From assembly GCF_000721605.1 (NCBI RefSeq), contig NZ_JOIZ01000007.1:124001-188000 (forward strand): 64,000 nt of DNA, in the 5' to 3' direction. How positions within the stretch are numbered: the first letter of the stretch is position 1; every line of letters starts with the position of its first letter. This document shows, in pieces, positions 53,597-63,395 of the stretch. Origin of the DNA: Streptomyces sp. NRRL S-37. GTDB taxonomy: Bacteria > Actinomycetota > Actinomycetes > Streptomycetales > Streptomycetaceae. Position numbers and translations under genes: made by a program. The notes below the pieces were generated by a model that saw only the letters and a list, made by a program, of their open reading frames with translations, made no database searches and was not told the DNA's origin.

Positions 53597-55723
53597 ATGG
53601 CTACCACTTCACTTGACCTGGCCAGGGTCCGCAACATCGGGATCATGGCCCACATCGACGCGGGCAAGACGACCACCACCGAGCGGATCCTGTTCTACAC
53701 CGGTGTGTCGTACAAGATCGGTGAGGTCCACGACGGCGCCGCCACCATGGACTGGATGGAGCAGGAGCAGGAGCGTGGCATCACGATCACGTCCGCTGCC
53801 ACCACCTGCCACTGGCCGCTCGAGGACAACGACTACACGATCAACATCATCGACACCCCCGGGCACGTCGACTTCACCGTCGAGGTGGAGCGATCCCTGC
53901 GTGTGCTCGACGGTGCCGTGACCGTGTTCGACGGTGTCGCCGGTGTCGAGCCGCAGTCCGAGACGGTGTGGCGTCAGGCCGACCGTTACGGCGTCCCGCG
54001 CATCTGCTTCGTCAACAAGCTGGACCGTACCGGCGCCGAGTTCCACCGCTGCGTGGACATGATCTCGGACCGCCTGGGCGCCCAGCCGCTCGTCATGCAG
54101 CTCCCGATCGGTGCCGAGGCCGACTTCCAGGGCGTCGTGGACCTGGTCCGCATGAAGGCGCTCGTGTGGTCCGCCGAGGCCGCCAAGGGCGAGATGTACG
54201 ACATCGTCGACATCCCGGCCACGCACACCGAGGCCGCCGAGGAGTGGCGCGGCAAGCTGGTCGAGGCCGTCGCCGAGAACGACGAAGAGATCATGGAGCT
54301 GTACCTGGAGGGCCAGGAGCCCACCGAGGAGCAGCTGTACGCCGCGATCCGTCGCATCACCATCGCGTCCGGCAAGTCCAGCGACACCACGGTCACCCCG
54401 GTGTTCTGCGGTACCGCGTTCAAGAACAAGGGCGTCCAGCCCCTGCTCGACGCGGTCGTGCGCTACCTGCCGACCCCGCTCGACGTCGAGGCCATCGAGG
54501 GTCACGACCCGAAGGACGCCGAGGTCGTCGTCAAGCGCAAGCCGTCCGAGGACGAGCCGCTGGCCGCGCTCGCGTTCAAGATCATGAGCGACCCGCACCT
54601 CGGCAAGCTCACCTTCGTCCGGGTCTACTCGGGCCGCCTGGAGTCCGGCACCGCCGTGCTGAACTCCGTCAAGGGCAAGAAGGAGCGCATCGGCAAGATC
54701 TACCGCATGCACGCCAACAAGCGTGAGGAGATCGAGTCGGTGGGCGCCGGCGACATCGTCGCCGTCATGGGCCTGAAGCAGACCACCACCGGTGAGACGC
54801 TGTCCGACGACAAGAACCCGGTCATCCTGGAGTCCATGGACTTCCCGGCGCCGGTCATCCAGGTCGCCATCGAGCCCAAGTCGAAGGGCGACCAGGAGAA
54901 GCTGGGCGTCGCGATCCAGCGTCTGGCCGAGGAGGACCCGTCCTTCCAGGTCCACTCGGACGAGGAGACGGGCCAGACCATCATCGGTGGTATGGGCGAG
55001 CTGCACCTCGAGGTGCTGGTCGACCGTATGCGCCGTGAGTTCAAGGTCGAGGCCAACGTCGGCAAGCCCCAGGTCGCCTACCGCGAGACGATCCGCAAGG
55101 CCGTCGAGCGCGTGGACTACACCCACAAGAAGCAGACCGGTGGTACCGGTCAGTTCGCCAAGGTGCAGATCGCGATCGAGCCGATCGAGGGCGGCGACGC
55201 CTCGTACGAGTTCGTGAACAAGGTGACCGGTGGCCGCATCCCGAAGGAGTACATCCCTTCGGTGGACGCCGGTGCGCAGGAGGCCATGCAGTTCGGCATC
55301 CTGGCCGGCTACGAGATGACGGGCGTCCGCGTCACGCTCATCGACGGTGGCTACCACGAGGTCGACTCCTCCGAGCTCGCGTTCAAGATCGCCGGTTCGC
55401 AGGCCTTCAAGGAGGCCGCGCGCAAGGCTTCGCCCGTGCTCCTGGAGCCGATGATGGCCGTCGAGGTCACCACGCCCGAGGACTACATGGGTGAGGTCAT
55501 CGGCGACATCAACTCCCGCCGTGGCCAGATCCAGGCCATGGAGGAGCGGGCCGGTGCCCGCGTCGTGAAGGGGCTCGTGCCCCTCTCGGAGATGTTCGGC
55601 TACGTCGGCGACCTGCGCAGCAAGACGTCCGGCCGTGCCAGCTACTCCATGCAGTTCGACTCCTACGCCGAGGTTCCGCGGAACGTCGCCGAGGAGATCA
55701 TCGCGAAGGCCAAGGGCGAGTAA
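53597..55723 (+). CDS. fusA: elongation factor G
   Basis: 708 residues. GTPase motifs: [19 protein letters not shown] (G1), RGITITSAA (G2), DTPGHVDF (G3), [10 protein letters not shown] (G4). Domains II-V follow, with [15 protein letters not shown] and the domain IV loop region intact. Catalyses translocation on the ribosome. ATG with GAGAGAAGA upstream. Confidence 0.97.
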   Translation: MATTSLDLARVRNIGIMAHIDAGKTTTTERILFYTGVSYKIGEVHDGAATMDWMEQEQERGITITSAATTCHWPLEDNDYTINIIDTPGHVDFTVEVERSLRVLDGAVTVFDGVAGVEPQSETVWRQADRYGVPRICFVNKLDRTGAEFHRCVDMISDRLGAQPLVMQLPIGAEADFQGVVDLVRMKALVWSAEAAKGEMYDIVDIPATHTEAAEEWRGKLVEAVAENDEEIMELYLEGQEPTEEQLYAAIRRITIASGKSSDTTVTPVFCGTAFKNKGVQPLLDAVVRYLPTPLDVEAIEGHDPKDAEVVVKRKPSEDEPLAALAFKIMSDPHLGKLTFVRVYSGRLESGTAVLNSVKGKKERIGKIYRMHANKREEIESVGAGDIVAVMGLKQTTTGETLSDDKNPVILESMDFPAPVIQVAIEPKSKGDQEKLGVAIQRLAEEDPSFQVHSDEETGQTIIGGMGELHLEVLVDRMRREFKVEANVGKPQVAYRETIRKAVERVDYTHKKQTGGTGQFAKVQIAIEPIEGGDASYEFVNKVTGGRIPKEYIPSVDAGAQEAMQFGILAGYEMTGVRVTLIDGGYHEVDSSELAFKIAGSQAFKEAARKASPVLLEPMMAVEVTTPEDYMGEVIGDINSRRGQIQAMEERAGARVVKGLVPLSEMFGYVGDLRSKTSGRASYSMQFDSYAEVPRNVAEEIIAKAKGE

Positions 55724-55781
55724 CGGACTCCGTTTAACGGACCCCGTATCCACGCTTTAGGCTTGACCCCGGAGCCTGCAA

Positions 55782-55815
55782 GGGGCATTCCGCCGCCAAC
55801 CCGGTGGAATGTCCC
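55782..55815 (+). other. hairpin between fusA and tuf
   Basis: GGGGCATTCCGCC pairs GGTGGAATGTCCC around an 8-nt loop in the 169-bp gap. It may attenuate fusA read-through or be part of a tuf leader; a TTGACC at about 55763 hints at a nearby tuf promoter, but no good -10 is visible. Confidence 0.5.
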
Positions 55816-55892
55816 GGGCCCGGGTTTCCCAGCAAAGATCACCTGGCGCCGATGAAGTAAGGCGTACAGAACCACTCCACAGGAGGACCCCA

Positions 55893-57086
<1,194 letters not shown>

Positions 57087-57129
57087 GCTTGCTGATCTGA
57101 CCTGGTAGCTCCTGCCGCGAGCACCTGAG

Positions 57130-57161
57130 AGGGCCCGTACGACTTCGGTCGTACGGGCCCT
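57130..57161 (+). terminator. terminator after tuf
   Basis: 14-bp perfect stem (57130-57143 with 57148-57161) with a TTCG loop, followed by TTCGCC. Marks the end of the ribosomal block. Confidence 0.9.
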
Positions 57162-57274
57162 TTCGCCTGCGCGGCGCTTCGGGGCGTCAACGCGGCGCCG
57201 GGCGGGTCGCTCGGTCGCGTGAACAATGCCGCATATGTGCCTGGCGTATGCCATTGCGCCCATAGGTTCGCCGC

Positions 57275-58198
57275 ATGGTCAGCTCATCCCATGAGGCCCT
57301 GCACCGGATCTTCCAGCAGGAACCGGGCCTCTTCGCACGCGTCGCCAGGAACCTCGGCGTCGCCTTTCCCCCACCCGTGTCCGCCTCCGAACTCTCCACC
57401 GACCTCACGGAGACCCGGCCGCTGGAGCGGCGGGTGGACACGTTGCTGCGCATGGACACCGAGGACGGCAGTTTCGTCCTGGCCGTGGAGTCGCAGAGCC
57501 GGCCGAGCCCGCACAAGCCGGCCAGCTGGGCCTACTACTTGTCCCACGTGTACGCCAAGTACCGCGTCCCGCCGGTACTGCTCGTCGTGTGCCCGGACCG
57601 GAAGACGGCGGCCTGGGCGGCCCAGCCGTTCGACATCGGCCCACGCCAGTGGCCCTCGCTCACGCTGCGGCCACTGGTCCTGGGTCCCGACGACCTGCCG
57701 GTGATCGACAGTCCCGACGAAGCGGCTCGTGACATCCCGCTCACGATCCTGTCGGCGGCTCTTCACCGCTGCGAGCCGGAAGCCGATGCCATACTGAATG
57801 CGCTGGCAAAGGCACTGAAAGGCCTGTCGGCCGACGACGAGAACACCGCAGGCACCTTCATCGAACTCATGGAACAAGGCCTCGGCACGACGCAGGCCGC
57901 GGATCTCTGGAGGCATCTCATGGCCGTCGACCTCTCGTTCTTCCAGTCGCAGACCGCCCAGCAGCTCCGGGCGGAGGGCGAAGCGAGGGGCGAGGCAAGG
58001 GGCGAGGCGAGGGGCCAGGCGAAGGCCGTTCTGGTTCTGCTGGGTCACCGGGGTGTCGAGGTCAGCGAGGAGGACCGGCAGCGGATCATCGGCTGTGATG
58101 ACCCTGACGTACTGGGCCTGTGGCTCACGAGGGCCCTCACCGCGACGTCGACGGCGGAGCTCTTCGCGTCGGCCGGTGAGACGGGGCTCGTGGACTGA
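57275..58198 (+). CDS. Rpn/YhgA-like PD-(D/E)XK nuclease family protein
   Basis: 307 residues. N-terminal PD-(D/E)XK domain with Asp55 in [14 protein letters not shown] and Glu72-x-Gln74 in [12 protein letters not shown], then [20 protein letters not shown]. Residues 216-307 are a helical C-terminal domain with an Ala/Arg/Gly/Glu repeat ([17 protein letters not shown]) and a segment [20 protein letters not shown]. In E. coli the related Rpn long proteins are toxic DNases with a role in phage defence. ATG start at 57275. Within the gene, an ATG at 57920 has its own GGAGG. The stop overlaps the next ORF (TGATG). Confidence 0.8.
   Translation: MVSSSHEALHRIFQQEPGLFARVARNLGVAFPPPVSASELSTDLTETRPLERRVDTLLRMDTEDGSFVLAVESQSRPSPHKPASWAYYLSHVYAKYRVPPVLLVVCPDRKTAAWAAQPFDIGPRQWPSLTLRPLVLGPDDLPVIDSPDEAARDIPLTILSAALHRCEPEADAILNALAKALKGLSADDENTAGTFIELMEQGLGTTQAADLWRHLMAVDLSFFQSQTAQQLRAEGEARGEARGEARGQAKAVLVLLGHRGVEVSEEDRQRIIGCDDPDVLGLWLTRALTATSTAELFASAGETGLVD
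57920..58198 (+). CDS. internal-start C-terminal product of the Rpn-like gene (RpnS-like)
   Basis: In-frame ATG at residue 216 of the Rpn-like protein, preceded by TGGAGG with a 6-nt spacer, as good a ribosome site as any in the window. It would make a 92-residue protein starting [16 protein letters not shown]. In E. coli, Rpn long nucleases are held in check by such internally started small C-terminal proteins (RpnS). The boundary here coincides exactly with the start of the duplicated module downstream. Translation is inferred. Confidence 0.5.
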   Translation: MAVDLSFFQSQTAQQLRAEGEARGEARGEARGQAKAVLVLLGHRGVEVSEEDRQRIIGCDDPDVLGLWLTRALTATSTAELFASAGETGLVD

Positions 58199-58443
58199 TG
58201 GACCTTTCCTGGTTCCAGTCGCAGACGGCTCAGCAGCTCCGGGCCGAGGGCGAGGCGAGGGGCGAGGCGAGGGGCCAGGCGAAGGCCGTTCTGGTTCTGC
58301 TGGGTCACCGGGGTGTCGAGGTCAGCGAAGAGGACCGGGAACGCATCGCAGGCTGCCGGGACCTCGACACACTGAACGTCTGGTTCCTCCGGGCCGTCAC
58401 GGCGACGTCGGCCGCCGAACTCTTCGACGGCGAGGCGGACTGA
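58198..58443 (+). CDS. free-standing duplicate of the Rpn C-terminal domain
   Basis: 81 residues starting [20 protein letters not shown] and containing [20 protein letters not shown]. It is a copy of residues 218-300 of the upstream protein without the nuclease domain. A 71-bp block is identical between the copies (57998-58068 and 58258-58328). Starts in the TGATG overlap with the upstream stop, so it is translationally coupled. Likely role as an additional inhibitor of the nuclease is inference. Confidence 0.75.
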   Translation: MDLSWFQSQTAQQLRAEGEARGEARGQAKAVLVLLGHRGVEVSEEDRERIAGCRDLDTLNVWFLRAVTATSAAELFDGEAD

Positions 58444-58449
58444 GCCTGC

Positions 58450-58999
58450 TCAGTGCGGCAGCGCCATCCCGAAGGCATCGCCGTCGCTCCCCGCCGCGAA
58501 ACCCAGGTCGGCCTCGGCCAGGGCCGCGGCCGACTCCAGGGTGCCGGGCCTGACCTTGAGGACCGTGACGGTTCCGGCCGTGTTGCCCAGAGCGCCGACC
58601 AGCGGTTCCACCCGGCCGTTGCCGTCGGTGTCCAGGGCGCCGACGGTCCAGCCGAAGTGGTCGCCCTCACCGGCCGTGCCGGGGACCCCGGCCGTCTCCT
58701 GGTCGATCCACAGGGCGCCCTTGGTCGTGATGCCACCGGTCGGGTTGCCGAAGAGGACCATCGAGGCCCCGGCGCCCTTCACCGAGCCGATCGCCTCGCT
58801 GCGCATACCGACCACCAGGTCGTCCACACCGTCGCGGTCGAAGTCGCCGGCGGCGAGGGATGAGGAGAAGAAGTCCTCCGCCTCGGGCGCACCGGAGATA
58901 CCCGGTGAATCCTGGTCGAACAGCTTCACGCGGCTGTTGGCCGACAGCCCCTGCGGGCCGCCGTACAGGACCGCCAGCCGGCCGGCGGCGCCCTGGATC
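58450..58999 (-). pseudogene. 3' remnant of FG-GAP/VCBS repeat protein
   Basis: The minus-strand frame is open and reads LAVLYGGPQGLSANSRVKLF, LAAGDFDRDGVDDLVVGMRS, VGALDTDGNGRVEPLVGALG, ending in GSDGDAFGMALPH. These are FG-GAP beta-propeller blades with Asp-rich calcium sites, normally in secreted proteins of 400+ aa with a signal peptide. Everything upstream of about 59000 (the gene's 5' end) is replaced by an oppositely oriented RHS gene, so this is the tail of a truncated gene with no start. Confidence 0.8.
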
Positions 59000-59001
59000 G
59001 C

Positions 59002-60255
59002 CCGACCTCGGACACCCTGAAGGCACCGGGCGGCACGACGACGGCCTCGGTCGCGTACGGTTACGACGACGCCTCCCGCCTGGTCGAGAAGACGACGACG
59101 GGCACGGCCGGCGCGGGCACCCAGTCCTACGGCTACGACCGGGCGGGCCGGCTGACCAGCTGGACGGCCGCCGACGGCACGGTCACCGACTACACCTGGG
59201 ACGCGGCGGGCAACCGCACGTCCGCCGGTGACACGACGGCGACGTACGACGCGCGCAACCGCCTGCTGACGGCCGGGGACGTGACGTACACGTACGCGGC
59301 GCGCGGCAACCGCACCGGTAGTGGCGACGCGGGCGGCAGCCACACCTTCGCCTTCGACGCGTTGGGCCGGATGGTGTCGGCGGACGGCACGGCGTACGGG
59401 TACGACGCGCTGGGCCGCCTGGTGCGGCAGGGCGACGACACGCTCACGTACGCGGACCAGTCCAACAACCCGGTCGCCACGGCCGCCGGCCTGGTCTTCC
59501 GCGACCCGTCGGGCGAGGCCCTGTCCTCGGCCCGGGCGGACGGCACGAACGCGGCCGTGCTCCTGTCGGACGTGCACGGCGACGTCATCGGCGCCTTCAC
59601 GGCGGCCATGGGCACGATGGCCGGCTCGACGGGCTACTCGCCCTTCGGCGAGGTCACGGCGGCCTCTGGCAGCACCGGCCCGCTGGGCTACCAGGGCGAG
59701 TACACCGACCCGGACACCGGCCAGGTCAACATGCACGCCCGCTGGTACGACCCGGCCACGGGCGGCTTCTCCGCCCGGGACTCCTGGACCCTGAACTCGG
59801 TCCCGTCGGTCCGGGCGAACCGGTACGGCTACGCGGGCGGCAGCCCGCTGGTCAACACGGACCCGAGCGGGCACTGCTTCTGGGACGCCTGCGTCATGGA
59901 AGTGACGGGGATCGTCATCGTCTCCGTTGCGGTGGGCGCCGCGACCAAGGTCGCGATCGACAACTGGGACAGCTCTTCCTGGGAGTGGGGCTGGGACTGG
60001 GGCGGCAGTTCGTCTTCCTCCGGTGGGTACAGCTCCGGCTGGGGCAACTCGCTGTCGCAGTCGGGGAAGTCGGCGGCCGCGGCCCTCGCCGCCTATGCCG
60101 CGTCGCTGGCGGCGTCGACCACGAAGACCGACACGTCGAGCGGCTGCCGCAGCGGCTGCGGGGGCGGCAGCGGCAATCCGGGCAAGGGCAAGGACCCGGG
60201 ACGCGGTGGCAGTGATCCGTGGCAGCTTCCCCGCGTCCGCCCGGACAAGCCGTGA
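59002..60255 (+). pseudogene. 3' part of RHS/YD-repeat gene, lacking its 5' end
   Basis: Open frame from about 59002, with no plausible start, encoding YD repeats (YGYDDASRLVEKTTTG, YGYDRAGRLTSW, YTWDAAGNRTSAGDTTATYD) and then the RHS core end GYQGEYTDPDTGQVNMHARW, YDPATGGFSARDSWTLN and YGYAGGSPLVNTDPSGHCFW. A hydrophobic segment and a Gly/Ser linker follow (KGKDPGRGGSDPWQLPRVRP). It stops at TGA 60253-60255, but the frame continues in phase into the nuclease module. Thus it is an orphan RHS-tip cassette, missing both its N-terminal shell and, through the stop, its toxin. Confidence 0.85.
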
Positions 60256-61029
60256 GGGCCCCCGCCTCCGCCGCCTCCGCCGCCGTGGCGTGAGTTCATC
60301 AAGGAGGCCCTCAGCAGGGCTGTGCCCCGTCCCACCTCGGACACGGACAGTGACTCCGGGCACCAGGAATACGTCGACGACATGTACCAGCGCGCCCAGA
60401 AGGATCTGAAGCTCACCCCGGAGCAGTTGCGCGGCTACTTCAAGTTCTTCCCCAACGGGGAGGACCAGCCGGCCCCTGGCCTCTCGCCCTCGCCACAGCC
60501 GGGAGCGCCCCCGGGCACAGGCAACAGGGGACCGGATCCGTGCTCGCGGCCGAAGGTCGAACGGTTCCACTATGAGCCTTTGACGGACGGCCGTTCGCAA
60601 GGGGCCATGGCGGTGCTCTGCCCCGGTGACCTGAAGAACGGCAAGAAGGACAAGCTGGACGGCGTTCCGGTGAAGGGTATGCCGTCCACTCAGGACAATG
60701 CGATCCGAAAGGGCGTGACGCATTTCCAGAAGACGCACATAATCGGCGACAAGTTCGGGGGCGACCCGGTTTCGGAGAACCTTTTCCCCGGGTACAGCCG
60801 TATGAATCTGAGCGGCATGAAGAGTTGTGAGAGCCGGATCAGGAAGCAGCTGGCGGCCGGCAACCCGGTCCTGTACTACGGCAAGCTGAGTCGTGTGAAT
60901 CCGAGTGACGACCTGCCCAGTGGAATTCAGATGACGGCGTACACCGGTCAGGGGAAGTTGTTCGACAAATGGGTGGCGAACACCAGTGAATGGCAGGTCA
61001 CCTGCTCGACGCCCAGGGCCCTGAGGTGA
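60256..61029 (+). pseudogene. RHS C-terminal nuclease toxin module, separated by an in-frame TGA
   Basis: Directly in frame after the TGA the sequence reads GPPPPPPPPPWREFIKEALS and continues to 61029. A GTG at 60322 could start a 235-residue product. The region with THFQKTHIIGDKFGGDPVSE, NLFPGYSRMNLSGMKS and then PSGIQMTAYTGQGKL matches the DNA/RNA non-specific endonuclease (NucA/EndA-like) pattern, with the catalytic His in THIIG and an Asn in SRMN. It is probably the toxin tip of the RHS protein, now disconnected by one nonsense codon. Independent translation from 60322 cannot be excluded. Confidence 0.7.
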
Positions 61030-61058
61030 CGGGCCGTCCGGCGGGCCGGCGGGGTGGG

Positions 61059-61634
61059 TCAGGAACCGGAGAGCCTGACGTCCCCGCTCAGGTCCGCCAG
61101 TTCCCAGGGCTCCAGGGTGTCGTCCATCAGTTCGGCGAGGAACTGGACCGCGCCTCCCTGGTAGTGCCACCAGTCGCCGCCGCGGGTGGCCACGGTGACC
61201 GTCCAGTCGTCCGGTTCCCCTGTGGTGATCCACAGGAACAGGTCTCCGCCGTCCGTGTCGGTCCACGGAAGCAGGCCGCCGGGGGCGGGATACGGTGGGA
61301 TGCCGAGGGACATGTCGTTTTCCCACCAGTCCCGGACGATCTCGAGAGCCTCGAACATTCCGGCGTTTTCCGATTCGGTGCCCGGTTCCGTCAGGCCGAC
61401 GTGAAGGTAACCGTCACCGAGGGTGAAGGAGGGATAGAGCTCGGAAAGAAGCTTGTAATCCGAGGGGAGTGCCGTTCCCAGGTCCGCTTCCATCAGCGAC
61501 CAGTTGATGAGAGCCGGTTCAGGGCGCCGATACGCGGACAGATCCGGAACGGACTGTTCGAGCCTCCGGACGGCAGTTGCCGGATCGGTGATCCTCATAC
61601 GTGGTGTCTGGGTGCCGATGAGGTCTTCCGTCAT
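61059..61634 (-). CDS. SMI1/KNR4 (SUKH) family putative immunity protein
   Basis: 191 residues from the ATG at 61634: MTEDLIGTQTPRMRITDPAT. SUKH features are TALPSDYKLLSELYPSFTLG and GGLLPWTDTDGGDLFLWITT, then GDWWHYQGGAVQFLAELMDD. SUKH proteins are the most common immunity partners of RHS-type nuclease toxins, and this one lies 29 bp past the nuclease module. It is on the opposite strand, unlike the usual toxin-immunity order. Family assignment firm; immunity role inferred. Confidence 0.85.
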   Translation of the reverse strand: MTEDLIGTQTPRMRITDPATAVRRLEQSVPDLSAYRRPEPALINWSLMEADLGTALPSDYKLLSELYPSFTLGDGYLHVGLTEPGTESENAGMFEALEIVRDWWENDMSLGIPPYPAPGGLLPWTDTDGGDLFLWITTGEPDDWTVTVATRGGDWWHYQGGAVQFLAELMDDTLEPWELADLSGDVRLSGS

Positions 61635-61732
61635 GCGGCCGAGTATGACAGGGCCTCCGTGGAGTGCTGCCGGCCGACCGGGCCGGCCGTCTCCGGAGTG
61701 TCGGAGTCGCACCGGTGCTCACCCGTGGCGGC

Positions 61733-61931
61733 GGGAACGGATGATCCGATCGGCACCCGGGCACCGGTACGGCGTATCACCGACCCGGACGAGGCGATCG
61801 CGGCACCGGAACACGCCGTGCCGGCACTGCTCCCGCACCGTCGGTCCGCGGCAGCGGCCCGTCACCTCGCCTTCCGCAACGGCGGCCGGTGGCACTACGA
61901 GGGCGGTGCCGTGCAGTTCCTCGCCGAGTAG
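61733..61931 (+). pseudogene. internally deleted SMI1/KNR4 paralog
   Basis: The plus-strand frame reads TDDPIGTRAPVRRITDPDEA, then PEHAVPALLPHRR, then jumps to GGRWHYEGGAVQFLAE and a stop. These parts align with residues 2-37 and 160-175 of the minus-strand SUKH protein next door; the ~120 residues between them are gone and there is no start codon. It forms an inverted pair with the intact gene. Confidence 0.8.
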
Positions 61932-62052
61932 TACTGCGGCGGTGGGCCGGAGCCCTGGGGACTCCCTCAGGCCGGCCGTGACGTCGGACTCCTGTGAGCT
62001 GAGAGGGCTCGGGAACGGAGGGAATGCGGAGAGAGCAAGGGGCGGGTGTGCC

Positions 62053-62604
62053 ATGACGACGGATGTGGAGCACGTCGGTGAGCGGCGTGTCGAAGTGCGG
62101 CACGCGACGACGGCCGACGAGTGGCTGGAGGCATTGCGGGGGCACGGGAAGGTGTCGCCGGCGGCACGGTGGCGGCGGCGGTTCGTGATCGTGGTGGCGC
62201 TCGTCCTCGCGGCCATGTCGTTCCGCGTCATGCCGGAAGGCGGTTCCCTCAATCCGTTCGGACTGGGCGGTGCCGCGCTGGTGCTGTTGATCACGCTGGT
62301 CCTGGCACCCCGGGCGGCGGCTCGCGCCCAGCAGCGGATCCATGAGGCCCGAGGGGAGCGGGTGATTACCGTCGACGCGTCCGGAGTGTGCGTCGAGACC
62401 GCTCACACCCTCAGCAGGACCGGCTGGGCCGCCCTGTCGCGGTACGTCGAGACACGACGTCTGTTCGTGCTGGTCAGTGCCGACGAGCAGGTCGCGTGCC
62501 TGGTCTGTGTGCCCAAGCGGAGTACGGACGGTCAGGACCGGTCCGAGCCGCTGCGCGCCCTGCTGGACGCGCACCTGCCCGCGGCCGGGGAAGGCCGCCG
62601 CTGA
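62053..62604 (+). CDS. YcxB-like membrane protein (copy 1)
   Basis: 183 residues. Two adjacent spans (FVIVVALVLAAMSFRVM, FGLGGAALVLLITLVLA) are followed by the YcxB-like C-terminal domain: VITVDASGVCVETAHTLSRT, GWAALSRYVETRRLFVLVSA, and ACLVCVPKRS. Family function unknown; such proteins occur in toxin-immunity neighbourhoods. ATG after GGGCGGGTG; its stop overlaps the next gene's start (TGATG). Confidence 0.75.
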   Translation: MTTDVEHVGERRVEVRHATTADEWLEALRGHGKVSPAARWRRRFVIVVALVLAAMSFRVMPEGGSLNPFGLGGAALVLLITLVLAPRAAARAQQRIHEARGERVITVDASGVCVETAHTLSRTGWAALSRYVETRRLFVLVSADEQVACLVCVPKRSTDGQDRSEPLRALLDAHLPAAGEGRR

Positions 62605-63395
62605 TGGCTGCCGACGCGGCCCGGGACGCCTCGGCTCCGGTGGTCGAGCTGGAGTTCCGGGCGACCGAGGCGGAGCTGACCGAGGCGCTGTGCGCGCGGT
62701 CGGGGCGGGCGGATCCCCGTGCCACCCGGCAGATCCCCCTCCTCCTCGGGTCGACTCTGCTCCTGGTCGCCGCCGTCACCCTGCCGGGGCCGCTGCATGT
62801 GCTCGCGTTCCTGGCGCCGGTGCCGTTCGGGGCGCTGCTGGGGTCCCTCTACGACGCGTTGCGGCTGCGTCGCAGGGTGTCCGCGCTGGACCGGTGGGCG
62901 CGGGCCCAGGAGCAGTACGCCGTGCGCGTGGACGACATCGGCATCCACAGCCGCACGGCCGTCTCCTCCAGCACGCTCCTGTGGGCGGCTTTCACACGGT
63001 GCCAGGAGACCGAAAACCTGTTCGTACTGTCGGTCGACGACACGGTGGCCGGCATGTGCGTGCTGCCCAAGCGCGGGGTGCGGTCGGCCGGTGGGGTCGA
63101 GCGGCTGAGGGAGCTCACCCACCGTCATGTGCGGAGGGCGGTCTCATCGGGCGCCGGCGGGTGGACGCCCCGAGCGCGAAGATACCAGGGCAGTCCATGT
63201 ATGTATGGAATGGCTATGAGGCATGGACGAATTTTCTGGCGACGATGGGATATCAGTGAGTGTAATGGGCGACCCGCTCGACTGGCGTTTCGACGAGGTG
63301 CTGACAGCTCAGATCCAGAGGATGAACAGGGCGCAGCGCCATCAGGCAGCGTTTCTCGCGCTGCGTCGACTTCAGGCGCCTTTGCTGGAGATTGA
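62604..63395 (+). CDS. YcxB-like membrane protein (copy 2) with aberrant C-terminal tail
   Basis: 263-residue frame. Residues 1-190 parallel copy 1: LLLGSTLLLVAAVTLPGPLH and VLAFLAPVPFGALLGSLYDA spans, then VRVDDIGIHSRTAVSSSTLL, WAAFTRCQETENLFVLSVDD and GMCVLPKRG. Copy 1 ends ~25 residues after that motif; here the frame runs on for ~75 more low-complexity residues and overlaps the next gene by 173 bp. The natural end may have been lost by recombination near 63180, where GC content drops. Confidence 0.65.
   Translation: MAADAARDASAPVVELEFRATEAELTEALCARSGRADPRATRQIPLLLGSTLLLVAAVTLPGPLHVLAFLAPVPFGALLGSLYDALRLRRRVSALDRWARAQEQYAVRVDDIGIHSRTAVSSSTLLWAAFTRCQETENLFVLSVDDTVAGMCVLPKRGVRSAGGVERLRELTHRHVRRAVSSGAGGWTPRARRYQGSPCMYGMAMRHGRIFWRRWDISECNGRPARLAFRRGADSSDPEDEQGAAPSGSVSRAASTSGAFAGD

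Noticed and set aside
58450..61326. Single long minus-strand gene spanning the RHS region
   Set aside because: Only 58450-58999 shows FG-GAP sequence; the rest is the antisense of a clear plus-strand RHS gene and the nuclease module.
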